From positions 1 to 35,358 of the forward strand of contig CAZTLI010000004.1 of the NCBI GenBank assembly GCA_964614375.1: a stretch of DNA of 35,358 bases, in the 5' to 3' direction. This document shows positions 15,927 to 24,005 of the stretch, piece by piece. The translations under genes were made by a program, and so were the position numbers. Within the stretch, counting starts at the first letter, position 1; the number at the start of each line of letters is the position of its first letter. The notes under the pieces were generated by a model, which was given only the letters and a program-made list of their open reading frames with translations, did not search any database and was not told the DNA's origin. The DNA comes from CAZTLI01 sp964614375. Lineage in GTDB: Bacteria; Chloroflexota; Anaerolineae; Aggregatilineales; Phototrophicaceae.

Positions 15927-17186
15927 TCACAAACTAAAGCCCCACTCTGGCCTGATTTGGGTGGTGTACCACTGGATGCCGCTGATGAGGTGCAGGGCGA
16001 GTAAAACCAGCAGCACCCCCACCCGCGCATAGACCGCAGTATCGCGCGCTGTTCTACCGCGCGTTCGCAGCAGGTCGATATTCTCGCGCACGAAGAAAAT
16101 GATGGACAGCGCAAACAGGATGAACATCGTCACCATCGGCCCCCAATAGAAATTGAGGTGCTGCCAGTATCCACCTTCCGATAGGATATAGAGCGTGCCA
16201 CAGGCCGCCCCGAACGCCAGCCACGCCACATTCAGCGAATCATTTTTGAGAGCTTTGCGCCAGTGCAAAATGTAGACCGCCGCCGGGAACGCAATCGACA
16301 GCAGGAATTGCAGCGCCATGTTGTACGAAATCTGGCTCATGACAAAAAACGGCTCAATAGTGACACCCCCGCGCGAGGTCGATAGGTTGAAGAACTGGTT
16401 ATAGATGAGCAGCGCAGCGGGCAGACTAATCGCCACGACCAGTAAAATCCAGTTCACGCGCCGCCGCCGCAGCAGAAAATATCCAGCATAGACCCACAAC
16501 GCCGGGACAATGGCGACGGTGTAATTGGGCTTCGATTGCGTGCTCATAACGGTCAATAAGACCAGCGCCACACCCATGAGAACGTGTTGGCGTCTTGTTG
16601 GCGCACGCTCATCAAACAGCCGCAGCGCCAACAGGAACAGCAGCAACGCCAGCGGACGCAGCAGCAGCAGGGTTGGACTATGATAGGGATTGGGGCCGAT
16701 AAAGCCAAAATACAATCCCGCCGGAGAAAACAGACTAATCGCCCATACCGTCATCGCCACCAGCGGAATCAGCACCGACAGCGCACCGACCAGGATGGGC
16801 GAACGACGATGGCGGTGTTCATCAGTAAACAGTGCCCGCCACACCATAAAATGCAGCACCAGCGCCGTGAGCACATTGACGATGATGTCACTGATGAAGG
16901 CGGCGGCGTCATAATTGCGCGTGAATGTATGGATTGCGCCGACGATTTGCTGGTAAAAGACGTGGGCAATCGGCAGACCAATGGTGCCTATCTCTTTAAG
17001 CGCCTGGGCATCGCGGATGTGTTCGATATAGTCGATACCATCGTGAATCATGTTGTATGACACCGGCATGAACAGAAACGCGACAATCAACGCCAGCACG
17101 CTGCCTGTCACGAGGCGGATGCGGCGGACATCGGGCATAATTGACGATTCGCGTGTGGTTGTGGGGCTGGTTTCTACGGCTTGCAT
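15927..17186 (-). CDS. Polytopic membrane protein, GT-C-like, unknown function
   Basis: A 419-residue protein with about ten membrane segments. After the first segment the external loop MPVSYNMIHDGIDYIEHIRDAQ carries acidic and His residues as in the first loop of GT-C glycosyltransferases, and the segment SPTLLLLRPLALLLFLLALRLF is reminiscent of that fold, but no family motif was recognised. The frame begins at ATG 17186; MPDVRRIRLV (17 codons later) is an alternative start nearer the first helix. It lies downstream of tex on the same strand with 57 bases between, so an operon is possible. Confidence 0.6.
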   Translation of the reverse strand: MQAVETSPTTTRESSIMPDVRRIRLVTGSVLALIVAFLFMPVSYNMIHDGIDYIEHIRDAQALKEIGTIGLPIAHVFYQQIVGAIHTFTRNYDAAAFISDIIVNVLTALVLHFMVWRALFTDEHRHRRSPILVGALSVLIPLVAMTVWAISLFSPAGLYFGFIGPNPYHSPTLLLLRPLALLLFLLALRLFDERAPTRRQHVLMGVALVLLTVMSTQSKPNYTVAIVPALWVYAGYFLLRRRRVNWILLVVAISLPAALLIYNQFFNLSTSRGGVTIEPFFVMSQISYNMALQFLLSIAFPAAVYILHWRKALKNDSLNVAWLAFGAACGTLYILSEGGYWQHLNFYWGPMVTMFILFALSIIFFVRENIDLLRTRGRTARDTAVYARVGVLLVLLALHLISGIQWYTTQIRPEWGFSL

Positions 17187-17243
17187 AGGCGTATCGGCAC
17201 TTTGTTGATTTTGATATGGGGCTATTCTGACAGATTACCCCCG

Positions 17244-19376
17244 CTAAATCCACCCCAGTCCGATGCGTCCGCGTTCTTTATCGACAGTGAGGATTTCCAC
17301 TTCCAGCACATCGCCCACGCCTAATAGTGTCCCGTGTGGAATCTGACTGCGATGCAGCAGGCCGTCCTGTTTGACGCCGATGTCAACAAATGCGCCAAAA
17401 TCGACTACATTCCGCACTGTACCGTTGAGTCTCATGCCCGGTAACAGGTCGTCCATCGACAATACATCACTGCGTAAAATCGGCGCGGGCAGGTCCTGGC
17501 GCGGGTCACGTCCGGGACGCACAAGCTGCTCGAAGATGTCGGTCAATGTGGGCACGCCCGTTCCTAATTCTTTAGCCAATTCAGACAGCGGGGTTTTTGA
17601 GCGCAGTTGTTGCAACGCCGCCTCACGTTCTTCCAGCGACGCATTAAAGGTGAGTTTGGCGCGCTTGAGCACGGCTCTGGCGATGCTATAACTCTCCGGG
17701 TGGATGGCGCTGGCATCCAGGGGATTATCGCCCTCCCGCACACGCAAAAATCCGGCGCTCTGTTCAAACGCCTTTGCGCCTAAACCAGAAACCTGCTTCA
17801 GACTGCTGCGACTGGTGAACATGCCGTTGGCGTCGCGATGGGCGATAATACCCTCCGCCAGTTTGGGGCCAATACCTGCAATATGTGTCAGCAGTGCCGC
17901 CGACGCCGTATTGACATCCACGCCGACACGATTAACAACCGTCTCGACCACGCCATCCAGCGCGCTGGACAGGTCTTTCTGGTTGACATCGTGCTGATAC
18001 ATGCCCACGCCGATGGATTTCGGGTCAATTTTGACCAGTTCGGCTAAAGGGTCTTGTACGCGCCGACCAATCGACACCGCGCCCCGCAGCGTGACATCGA
18101 GGTCGGGCATTTCGTCACGGGCGAGTTTGCTGGCGCTGTAGACACTCGCGCCCGCTTCGTTGACAATGAGATAATGCACCGCCTCTGTCGCGCGGGTGAG
18201 TTCCGCCACCAGTTGTTCGGTCTCGCGTGAGGCTGTGCCGTTGCCAATCGACACCAGCGTCACGCCATGCTGTGTGATGTGTTGATGCAGTGTTTCCAAT
18301 GCTGCGTTCCACTGTTTTTGTGGCGGATGAGGATAAATCGTGTCCGTCGCCAGCACTTTACCCGTCGCATCAATCACCGCTACTTTGCAACCCGTGCGAT
18401 AACCGGGGTCAATCGCCAGCACCACCTGTCCGGCGAGGGGCGGTTGATTGAGTAGATTGCGTAAATTGGTCGCAAACACCGTAATCGCGTGACGTTCAGC
18501 CGCTTCAGTCAGCGAACGCCGCACATCGCGTTCAATTGCGGGCAATAACAATCGCTTAGCTGAGTCGTGCATCGCCAATTCGAGTTGTTCGGCGAGGGGC
18601 GAACGATGGTCAACACGAAATACAGGCGTGATGGCGCTCTGCCAGTCGCGTTCGCTGATGTCGATTTTGACGCGCAGCACCTTCTCGTTCTCACCGCGAT
18701 TAATCGCCAGAATTTGATGCGGACGCAGACGATCTACGCGATATTCAAATTCATAGTAGGTCTCATAGACGGCTTTGGGATCGTCGGCATCGGCGATTTT
18801 CTCCGCTTGCAGCAGTCCCCACTTGAGCGCCTTCTCGCGCAGTGTACCCCGCACTTCGGCATGGTCACTAATGGTCTCGGCTGCGATGTCGCGCGCGCCG
18901 TCGTAGGCTTCGGCAGGCGTGGGCACGTCGTCATTGAGATAGGGCGCTGCCAGTTCATCCAGTGATTGACGACCCGGCGCTTGTTCCAATATCAAATCCG
19001 CCAATCCCTGCAAACCTTTGTCACGGGCAATGCTGGCACGGGTGCGGCGTTTGGGTTTATAGGGCTGATACAGGTCTTCCAGTTCGGTCATGCTGCTGGC
19101 GGCGAGGATTTGTGCCTTCAACTCAGGCGTGAGCGCGCCCTGTTCCTCAATCGACGCCAGCACTGTCGCGCGGCGGTCATCGAGGGCGCGCAGTTTATTG
19201 ACGGCTTCATCGACCTGCCGAAGCTGGTCTTCGTCGAGGCTGCCCGTCATCTCTTTACGATAGCGGGCGATGAAGGGCACGGTATTGCCTTCGTCAAGCA
19301 GTGTAATCGCGGCGGCGACCTGCTGTGGGCGCAAATTCAGCAGCGCCGCGATGGATTTGTCGTAGGATGCGGTCAT
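17244..19376 (-). CDS. tex: Tex transcription-accessory protein (S1 RNA-binding)
   Basis: A 710-residue Tex protein, a conserved nucleic-acid-binding factor linked to transcription. Domain order is canonical: N-terminal Tex helical region (NTVFIARYRKEMTGSLDEDQLR with the conserved TVPFIARYRKE-type run), YqgF/RuvC-like domain (VVLAIDPGYRTGCKVAVID), tandem helix-hairpin-helix region (IAGIGPKLAEGIIAHRDANG and SGLGAKAFEQSAGFLRV), and a C-terminal S1 domain (PGMRLNGTVRNVVDFGAFVDIGVKQDGLLHRSQI). Length is slightly short of the usual 730-780. ATG 19376 was chosen; the TTG at 19388 adds only four residues. A housekeeping gene, used here as a marker of the chromosome backbone. Confidence 0.95.
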   Translation of the reverse strand: MTASYDKSIAALLNLRPQQVAAAITLLDEGNTVPFIARYRKEMTGSLDEDQLRQVDEAVNKLRALDDRRATVLASIEEQGALTPELKAQILAASSMTELEDLYQPYKPKRRTRASIARDKGLQGLADLILEQAPGRQSLDELAAPYLNDDVPTPAEAYDGARDIAAETISDHAEVRGTLREKALKWGLLQAEKIADADDPKAVYETYYEFEYRVDRLRPHQILAINRGENEKVLRVKIDISERDWQSAITPVFRVDHRSPLAEQLELAMHDSAKRLLLPAIERDVRRSLTEAAERHAITVFATNLRNLLNQPPLAGQVVLAIDPGYRTGCKVAVIDATGKVLATDTIYPHPPQKQWNAALETLHQHITQHGVTLVSIGNGTASRETEQLVAELTRATEAVHYLIVNEAGASVYSASKLARDEMPDLDVTLRGAVSIGRRVQDPLAELVKIDPKSIGVGMYQHDVNQKDLSSALDGVVETVVNRVGVDVNTASAALLTHIAGIGPKLAEGIIAHRDANGMFTSRSSLKQVSGLGAKAFEQSAGFLRVREGDNPLDASAIHPESYSIARAVLKRAKLTFNASLEEREAALQQLRSKTPLSELAKELGTGVPTLTDIFEQLVRPGRDPRQDLPAPILRSDVLSMDDLLPGMRLNGTVRNVVDFGAFVDIGVKQDGLLHRSQIPHGTLLGVGDVLEVEILTVDKERGRIGLGWI

Positions 19377-19472
19377 AGGAACTTTCAAACGTGATGGTGA
19401 TTAAACAAACACCGTCATTGTAGGTCGTCTCGCATAGTGATTGAAGGGGTAGATTGTGTAATTGAAGTAACG

Positions 19473-19919
19473 CTATTCGTTTTCAAGAATAGACAAAAAA
19501 CGGACGACGTTCACAATTTGAGTTGAATGATGCTTTTCTAACACCAGCAAATCTTTATCTTCTGAAACAAGGTAATCTGCTGTTGCTAACTTCGCACAGG
19601 CAAGAAAAATATCGTCTTTAGGATCGCGTGAAAGTGCTTCTATTTCTTCGGATTTAATTTCAATATGGTTTGCTAATTCAAGCACCGTCTCGATTAGATT
19701 AATTCTTGCTGTCGTAATTTGCGGAAACTTTACACGGATTTTGGGACGATTAAGGACATCCAGAATCTCTTGATTGATTTGTTTTGCCGTATACAGTTGA
19801 TAATCGGCTTGCATTTGGAAAATGAGTCGCCCACAAATTGATTTTGGGTTTATCAATGAGCGTAGAAAAACTTGAGTGTCAAATACAACCTTAAGTGTCT
19901 CGCTCACGCCGAACCTCAT
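19473..19919 (-). CDS. PIN-domain toxin-like nuclease
   Basis: A 148-residue PIN protein, the RNase fold of VapC-type toxins. Acidic residues sit where expected: Asp14 in VVFDTQVFL (Gln replaces the common Asn), Glu51 in NQEILDV, Asp102/103 in SRDPKDDIFLACAK, and Asp121/123 in VSEDKDLLVL. The gene overlaps the end of the upstream antitoxin-like gene by about 29 bases. ATG 19919 has no ribosome site; GTG 19907, with GAGG six bases upstream, is at least as likely and gives a start of MSETLKVVFDT. AT-richer than the surrounding housekeeping genes, which suits a mobile toxin cassette. Confidence 0.8.
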   Translation of the reverse strand: MRFGVSETLKVVFDTQVFLRSLINPKSICGRLIFQMQADYQLYTAKQINQEILDVLNRPKIRVKFPQITTARINLIETVLELANHIEIKSEEIEALSRDPKDDIFLACAKLATADYLVSEDKDLLVLEKHHSTQIVNVVRFLSILENE

Positions 19920-20142
19920 TTATGGCGTCATCAATAAGCTGGTTAATTTCGTCCTCTGTCATATCCGATTCGATAGCATTTTGACGTACTGGTTCAAACA
20001 CATCATACAGTGTTCGCAGCCACGCCGAACCCGGATGGGTGCGTTTATGGTGCAGATAACGAATAAACACTTGCAATTCTTCCAGACTATCGGGTGGTAG
20101 GTCATCAATTGCCCGGTCAATGTCTTCTCGATTTACAGCCAT
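19891..20142 (-). CDS. Small antitoxin-like protein
   Basis: An 83-residue acidic protein. The start NREDIDRAIDDLPPDSLEELQVFIRYLHHKR resembles the DUF2281-like leader of antitoxins (short helix, LPPDSLEEL, FIRYL). A C-terminal helix MTEDEINQLIDDAINEVRRERD would be the toxin-neutralising tail; its coding end overlaps the start of the PIN gene, as in VapBC-type pairs. GAGGAGG lies just before its ATG (20142) inside the end of the DUF433 gene. Identification as antitoxin rests on size, charge and gene order. Confidence 0.68.
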   Translation of the reverse strand: MAVNREDIDRAIDDLPPDSLEELQVFIRYLHHKRTHPGSAWLRTLYDVFEPVRQNAIESDMTEDEINQLIDDAINEVRRERDT

Positions 20143-20426
20143 TGTGTGACCTCCTCATACATGCGGTCAAGTTTGGCCTGATAATTCGCTTCCTGCTGGT
20201 CGATGAGGGCTTTGTGTTCGTGATAGGAGAGGAGGGCGGCAAGCACTTCGGCTTCGGACAGCGTGAATTCATACGCCAGTTGCGCGACATCCCAATTGCT
20301 GCCTGTATGGTTATAAGCAATTGTCGCGACAGGGATGCGTCGTCCGCGAATGTGGGGACGGTCACCAAAAATGCGGACTTCGATATATTTACTCAAATCG
20401 ACCTGTGTCGGCACTTGCATACTCAT
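20133..20426 (-). CDS. DUF433-family protein (antitoxin-type HTH)
   Basis: A 97-residue protein. DRPHIRGRRIPVATIAYNHTGSNWDVAQLAYEFTLSEAEVLAALLSYHEHKALID matches the DUF433 family, short winged-helix-like proteins that usually pair with a PIN-like (DUF5615) toxin. Here no DUF5615 gene follows; instead a second small antitoxin-like gene and a PIN gene do. AGGAGG lies eight bases before the ATG at 20426, and its own stop overlaps the next gene's start region, so three genes form one transcript. It may act as autorepressor of the cassette (inference). Confidence 0.8.
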   Translation of the reverse strand: MSMQVPTQVDLSKYIEVRIFGDRPHIRGRRIPVATIAYNHTGSNWDVAQLAYEFTLSEAEVLAALLSYHEHKALIDQQEANYQAKLDRMYEEVTQWL

Positions 20427-20445
20427 AGGTCAACCTCCTGCTGTG

Positions 20446-20451
20446 ATTATA
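20446..20451 (-). promoter_or_regulatory. -10 box of the toxin-antitoxin-like cassette
   Basis: Perfect TATAAT on the minus strand, 20 bases before the DUF433 ATG, within the 41-base space after radA. The -35 region has no strong match. Leader would be very short but contains the AGGAGG site. Confidence 0.45.
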
Positions 20452-20467
20452 TCCTGATTTTGCGTTA

Positions 20468-21844
20468 TCACCCCTTCGGCACGGTGGCGGCGAGGGCTTC
20501 GGCGAGATTGCGGACTTCGAGCAGTTGCAGGTTGGGCGGGATGTCGGCGATTTTGCGGCGCATTTTGGGCATGAGCACCCGCTTGAAACCGATTTTTGAC
20601 GCTTCATTCAAGCGCATGGCGATTTGACTGGCGGTGCGAATCTCTCCACTGAGGCCGATTTCGCCCACAATCGCCATATCTGCCGGGACGGGTGTATCGT
20701 AATAGCTGGACGCCATCGCCACTGCCATTGCAAGGTCAGACGCGGGTTCGCTGACTTTGATGCCGCCGACGACATTGACAAAAATATCCTGCTCAAACAG
20801 GCGCAGACCGACTCGTTTGGTCAGCACGGCGCTCACCAGCAGCAAACGGTTCATATCAACGCCGTTGGGTGTGCGGCGGGCATTGCCAAAGCTGGTGGGG
20901 CTGGTCAACGCCTGCATTTCGACCAGCAGCGGACGTGTGCCTTCCATCGTAATCGCAATCGTCGAACCCGGTGCATTCACCACCCGTTCCGCCAAAAATG
21001 CCTCCGATGGATTGGGCACTTCGACCATGCCCTCCGACTGCATCTCAAACACGCCGACTTCACTGGTCGCGCCAAAGCGATTTTTCACACTCCGCAGCAG
21101 ACGAAAAGCCTGAAACGGGTCGCCTTCCAGATACAAGACCGTATCGACGATGTGTTCCAGCACACGCGGCCCCGCGATGCTGCCCTCTTTGGTCACATGC
21201 CCGATGAGAAACACGCTGACTCCGCTGGATTTGGCGAGTCCCTGCAAGCGACTGGCACACTCCCGTACCTGCGACACCAGTCCGGGCGATGAATCGAGTT
21301 CGTCGGTATAAACCGTCTGAATCGAGTCGATTATCAGAATTACCGGATCGAGGCGGGTGACGTGCTCAAAGATGTTGCCGAGATTGGTCTCGGTCAATAG
21401 ATACAGATTATCCGATTGCAGCTTGAGGCGGTCGGCGCGCATTTTAAGCTGGCGGGCACTTTCTTCACCACTGACATAGAGCACCGTGCCCAGTTGGTTG
21501 GCCAATATCGCCGAGATTTGCAGCATCATGGTCGATTTACCCGCGCCCGGTTCGCCACCCAGCAGCACGATACTGCCGGGTACGATGCCCCCGCCGAGTA
21601 CGCGGCTGAATTCTTCGACAGGGACGAACAGGCGATTTTCCTGCTCATAACTGATTTCGTTGAGGCGCTGCGGCTGCGATGTGGTGGGTGGTGGCGGACG
21701 ATTGCTTTTGGCACTACCGCGTTTGACCTCTTCGATGACTTCTTCCATCGTATTGAATTCGCCGCAGGTCGGGCAGCGCCCCATGTACGCCGGAGTTTGT
21801 CGTCCGCAGTTGGAGCAGACATATTTGGTGCGGGTTTTCGCCAT
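20468..21844 (-). CDS. radA: DNA repair protein RadA/Sms
   Basis: A 458-residue RadA, the RecA-like helicase that promotes branch migration in recombination repair. Visible: four-cysteine zinc finger (Cys10, Cys13, Cys24, Cys27), Walker A GEPGAGKST (97-105), the RadA-specific KNRFG motif (254-258), and the C-terminal Lon-protease-like domain without the catalytic Ser-Lys pair (residues about 285-458, with DMNRLLLVSAVL and GEIGLSGEIR). Length is normal. The start is ATG 21844 with GAGG six bases upstream; the longer frame to 21868 adds non-homologous residues. The toxin-antitoxin-like cassette directly follows on the same strand but has its own -10 box. Confidence 0.95.
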   Translation of the reverse strand: MAKTRTKYVCSNCGRQTPAYMGRCPTCGEFNTMEEVIEEVKRGSAKSNRPPPPTTSQPQRLNEISYEQENRLFVPVEEFSRVLGGGIVPGSIVLLGGEPGAGKSTMMLQISAILANQLGTVLYVSGEESARQLKMRADRLKLQSDNLYLLTETNLGNIFEHVTRLDPVILIIDSIQTVYTDELDSSPGLVSQVRECASRLQGLAKSSGVSVFLIGHVTKEGSIAGPRVLEHIVDTVLYLEGDPFQAFRLLRSVKNRFGATSEVGVFEMQSEGMVEVPNPSEAFLAERVVNAPGSTIAITMEGTRPLLVEMQALTSPTSFGNARRTPNGVDMNRLLLVSAVLTKRVGLRLFEQDIFVNVVGGIKVSEPASDLAMAVAMASSYYDTPVPADMAIVGEIGLSGEIRTASQIAMRLNEASKIGFKRVLMPKMRRKIADIPPNLQLLEVRNLAEALAATVPKG

Positions 21845-21890
21845 GCTGTGCCTCGTTTGGATTTCCACGATATGAACAGGTGTGCTATGG

Positions 21891-21899
21891 ATTATAACA
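21891..21899 (-). promoter_or_regulatory. Extended -10 promoter of radA
   Basis: TGTTATAAT on the minus strand, i.e. the extended TGn plus perfect TATAAT, about 47 bases before the radA start. CTGCAA at 21914-21919 is a weak -35 at 17 bases. Confidence 0.55.
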
Positions 21900-21945
21900 C
21901 AGCCCGCGTCCGGTTGCAGGGTGCGTCGGGATTGTTACTTTTGAT

Positions 21946-22020
21946 CCGCAAAGCGCACAGCGCTTGCAGAGGTGGTTTTTTAAAATTTCTACTCTGTGTC
22001 CTCCATGACTCTGTGGTTTA
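21946..22020. repeat. Cluster of dispersed AACC(A/G)CA repeats
   Basis: CCGCAAAGCGCACAGCG (21946-21962) runs directly into the inverted partner GCAGAGGTGGTTTTTTAAA (21966-21984), then CTCTGTGTCCTCCATGACTCTGTGGTTTA follows (21993-22020 region), the inverted form of TAAACCACAGAG. Same family as 7655 and 13368-13504; lies between radA and a hypothetical gene. Confidence 0.5.
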
Positions 22021-22025
22021 TATCG

Positions 22026-22490
22026 CTACTCAATCCCATCCGGTAGCTGCTGTAACAGTGTGGCGCTGCCCGCCAGAATCCGAATGCGTGTCGAGTCCGT
22101 GCCGCCGATGTAGAGGCGTGTGGCTGCGGCGAGGGCGGCACGGGCGTCGGGGATGTCCGCCACTGTCTGGTCAATGAGGCCGCCTTGCAGCATGAGCGCG
22201 ATGCAGTCATCGGTCGGCGCGATGCCAAAATCGACATTTCGCCAATTCACCGGCCCATCAATATAGCCGACATCGGTGAACATCAGGTAAAACGCGGGTG
22301 TAGGACGGTCATCTTTATAGACACGCACCACCAGACGCGACAATTTGCTGTGATAGTGATGGATGTGGCAGCGGTAACGATGGGCGTCTGTGACATTGAA
22401 GATGTTGGTCGAGCCGGGTGCGGTTTTCGCCATCGGTTGTACCTGTTCGCGGATAACGGGCGTCGAGACAGGTGTTGCCGTCAGCGCCAT
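22026..22490 (-). CDS. Hypothetical protein
   Basis: A 154-residue protein not recognised. The start ATG 22490 was chosen because the longer frame upstream runs through a transcription terminator and over the end of the L,D-transpeptidase gene. A Thr/Pro-rich N-terminal stretch (residues 3-28) leads to a mixed domain: RYRCHIHHYHSKLSRLVVRVYKDDRP has a striking CHIHHYH cluster, then FYLMFTDVGYIDGPVNWRNVDFGIAPTDDCIALMLQGG and AATRLYIGGTDSTRIRILAGSATLLQQL. The His/Cys cluster could bind metal, but no family is claimed. No signal peptide or membrane segment. Confidence 0.55.
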   Translation of the reverse strand: MALTATPVSTPVIREQVQPMAKTAPGSTNIFNVTDAHRYRCHIHHYHSKLSRLVVRVYKDDRPTPAFYLMFTDVGYIDGPVNWRNVDFGIAPTDDCIALMLQGGLIDQTVADIPDARAALAAATRLYIGGTDSTRIRILAGSATLLQQLPDGIE

Positions 22491-22555
22491 CACCTGCGCC
22501 TTCGATTGTATCACGGGCGCAGCGGGTTGGGACTTCGGTATTCTGATGCCATTTG

Positions 22556-22588
22556 CACAAAAACAAAGGGCGACATCGCTGCCGCCCT
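22556..22588 (-). terminator. Rho-independent terminator of the L,D-transpeptidase gene
   Basis: On the minus strand, AGGGCG and CGCCCT (22583-22588 and 22567-22572) make a 6-bp stem with a 10-base loop, followed by TTGTTTTTGT. It lies 30 bases after the transpeptidase stop codon. Confidence 0.72.
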
Positions 22589-22617
22589 GTGTACGTCGGT
22601 TGTGTATCGGGTGGATT

Positions 22618-23685
22618 TTAGTGATAGGTATCGCTGGCATAGACGTGGACGTTTGGCCCCACTTCGATGTCCGGCGAGTTCATGCTGTCGAATTCCTGCG
22701 CCACCCAGTTATAGAGCCAGTACGCATCGGTGATGGAGATATTGACGCAGCCGTGACTGCGGCGATAACCCAGACCATCGTGCCAGTAGGCCCCGTGCAG
22801 CGCCCGACCATCATCGAAGAACATCGTCCATGGCACTTCTTCGAGGATATAGAAGTCGTCGCCCGGCGTGCCCCACGACATATCGGTGCGGGTGCGGCGG
22901 AAGTAGATGTTGAACGTGCCTTCAAATGTAGGCCAGCGATCCAATCCCGTCGAGACCAGCGAGGCGAAAATCGGACGATCCCCTTCGTAGGCGATCATAA
23001 CCTGTTCATAGAGGTCAACCCCCACCCAGCGATGAGTCGTCACGGTGTCAGGCCGTTCGATGGGCAGCACTTTGGCGACATTGAACTGATGCACCCATCT
23101 ATCCACGCCAATTTGATACCAGCGATAGCCATCGACCTCTACCGTGTCGAAGATGGTCACGAGCGTATAGCGCCAGTACATGCCGTTGGATTCTAGCGGG
23201 TCGCCACCGGGCACACTGCTCGGATAAGCATTGACCAGCATCCACGCGACGGTATATTGCAGCGGTTCTTCGGGCAGGAAAATGCCTGTGAAATTAGAGA
23301 TCACGCCATTCGACGCTGTGAGCGATTCGGCGCGTGCCCATTCGTTGGCATTGATTTGCACCCAACCGTCTTCGCGCGTTTGCAAAATCGTCAGGAAGTT
23401 GAAGCCCGCGTCAATCGTGCGGACGACATTGCCACCGGGCGCGTCATAGACCGCCAGTTCGCCGCTGATTTGCACATAACGACGGTCGTGCAGCAGACTT
23501 TGATCGACCTCTAACTGCTGGAAGTCGGGCATGGTATAGCTGTTGATGACCGTTGACGGCAGACCATACAGCGGCACTTCCTGCGCGCACTCGATACCGC
23601 TGCAATATGCATCCTGCGCGGCGGCGGGCAGTGCCAGAATGAGGGTGATGAGGGATAGGATGGTGATGAAGGCGATGCGTTTCAT
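22618..23685 (-). CDS. L,D-transpeptidase with YkuD domain and SH3b-like region
   Basis: A 355-residue exported peptidoglycan cross-linking enzyme. Signal peptide 1-23 (FITILSLITLILALPAAAQ). Residues 70-125 look like a bacterial SH3 domain (YVQISGELAVYDAPGGNVVRT...DGWVQINANEWARAE). The YkuD catalytic domain is C-terminal: ALHGAYWH (His297, His302) and RRSHGCVNI with Ser310-His311-Gly312-Cys313, Cys313 being the nucleophile that takes the acyl chain at diaminopimelate-type residues. All family residues are present. It forms 3-3 cross-links, or attaches protein, in the wall. AGAGGA precedes ATG 23685. It belongs with the sortase and M15-like genes in the same stretch as an envelope set, though they are not one operon. 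Confidence 0.9.
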   Translation of the reverse strand: MKRIAFITILSLITLILALPAAAQDAYCSGIECAQEVPLYGLPSTVINSYTMPDFQQLEVDQSLLHDRRYVQISGELAVYDAPGGNVVRTIDAGFNFLTILQTREDGWVQINANEWARAESLTASNGVISNFTGIFLPEEPLQYTVAWMLVNAYPSSVPGGDPLESNGMYWRYTLVTIFDTVEVDGYRWYQIGVDRWVHQFNVAKVLPIERPDTVTTHRWVGVDLYEQVMIAYEGDRPIFASLVSTGLDRWPTFEGTFNIYFRRTRTDMSWGTPGDDFYILEEVPWTMFFDDGRALHGAYWHDGLGYRRSHGCVNISITDAYWLYNWVAQEFDSMNSPDIEVGPNVHVYASDTYH

Positions 23686-23723
23686 GGGTGTCCTCTTAGC
23701 GTGTCTGTTATGAGTCTACCCTA

Positions 23724-23912
23724 TCATCTTTTTTCGTGCTGTACCAAACGCCTGCCCAAGACGTACCCTACGCCTGCCTGACGCTGGGGTTTATTCGTGG
23801 TTGCAACAGCCGCAGGCTTGTAACGTTTGCCACGCCGCGCTTTGCGCCATGACCTGTAAATATTTTCAAAATCAGCGATTTGCGGGTACAAATTTTTATA
23901 GGTTTTTGTCAT
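23724..23912 (-). pseudogene. Reverse transcriptase remnant (N-terminal stub only)
   Basis: From the ATG at 23912 the frame reads TKTYKNLYPQIADFENIYRSWRKARRGKRYKPAA, the conserved opening of a class of retroelement reverse transcriptases common in cyanobacteria and Chloroflexota (KTYKNLYPQIxxFENLYxAxRKARRGKRxxP), some of them belonging to diversity-generating retroelements. After about 35 codons the similarity stops and 27 unrelated residues lead to a stop at 23724. None of the RT palm motifs (such as YADD) is present. It starts 93 bases after the TIR-FGE gene on the same strand. The region after the break holds two imperfect 22-base direct repeats. The homology is from memory of the family; a profile search would decide. 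Confidence 0.6.
23735..23778. repeat. Two imperfect 22-base direct repeats
   Basis: CGTGCTGTACCAAACGCCTGCC (23735-23756; first 20 bases are the comparison core) and the next 22 bases share GTACC..ACGCCTGCC. They lie in the decayed tail of the RT stub. Confidence 0.35.
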
Positions 23913-23925
23913 TTTCAAAATTTGA

Positions 23926-23963
23926 TCGCCCTCCCGGGCGAACCCCCCCGCGCATCGCGCGGG
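23926..23963. other. Two adjacent GC-rich hairpins between the TIR-FGE gene and the RT stub
   Basis: Hairpin A: CCCGCGC (23947-23953), loop ATC, GCGCGGG (23957-23963), perfect 7-bp stem. Hairpin B: TCGCCC (23926-23931), loop TCCC, GGGCGA (23936-23941), perfect 6-bp stem. Read on the gene strand they start 43 bases after the TIR-FGE stop codon. No T-run follows, so this is not a standard terminator. In known diversity-generating retroelements a GC hairpin just after the variable region stimulates homing, and place and shape here agree with that. Confidence 0.5.
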
Positions 23964-24005
23964 AATTATCAGAAACCAGTAAACAGAACACAGCATACAG
24001 AATGC

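Noticed and set aside
20624..21292. Plus-strand open frame inside radA
   Set aside because: Shadow of radA; His/Arg-rich nonsense composition.
22390..23196. Long plus-strand open frame opposite the L,D-transpeptidase and its terminator
   Set aside because: Composition shadow; the minus strand has intact catalytic motifs and a terminator inside this frame.
23735..24005. Template repeat (TR) of the retroelement in the gap or RT tail
   Set aside because: No stretch resembling the FGE tail with adenines in place of variable bases was found there or elsewhere in the window.
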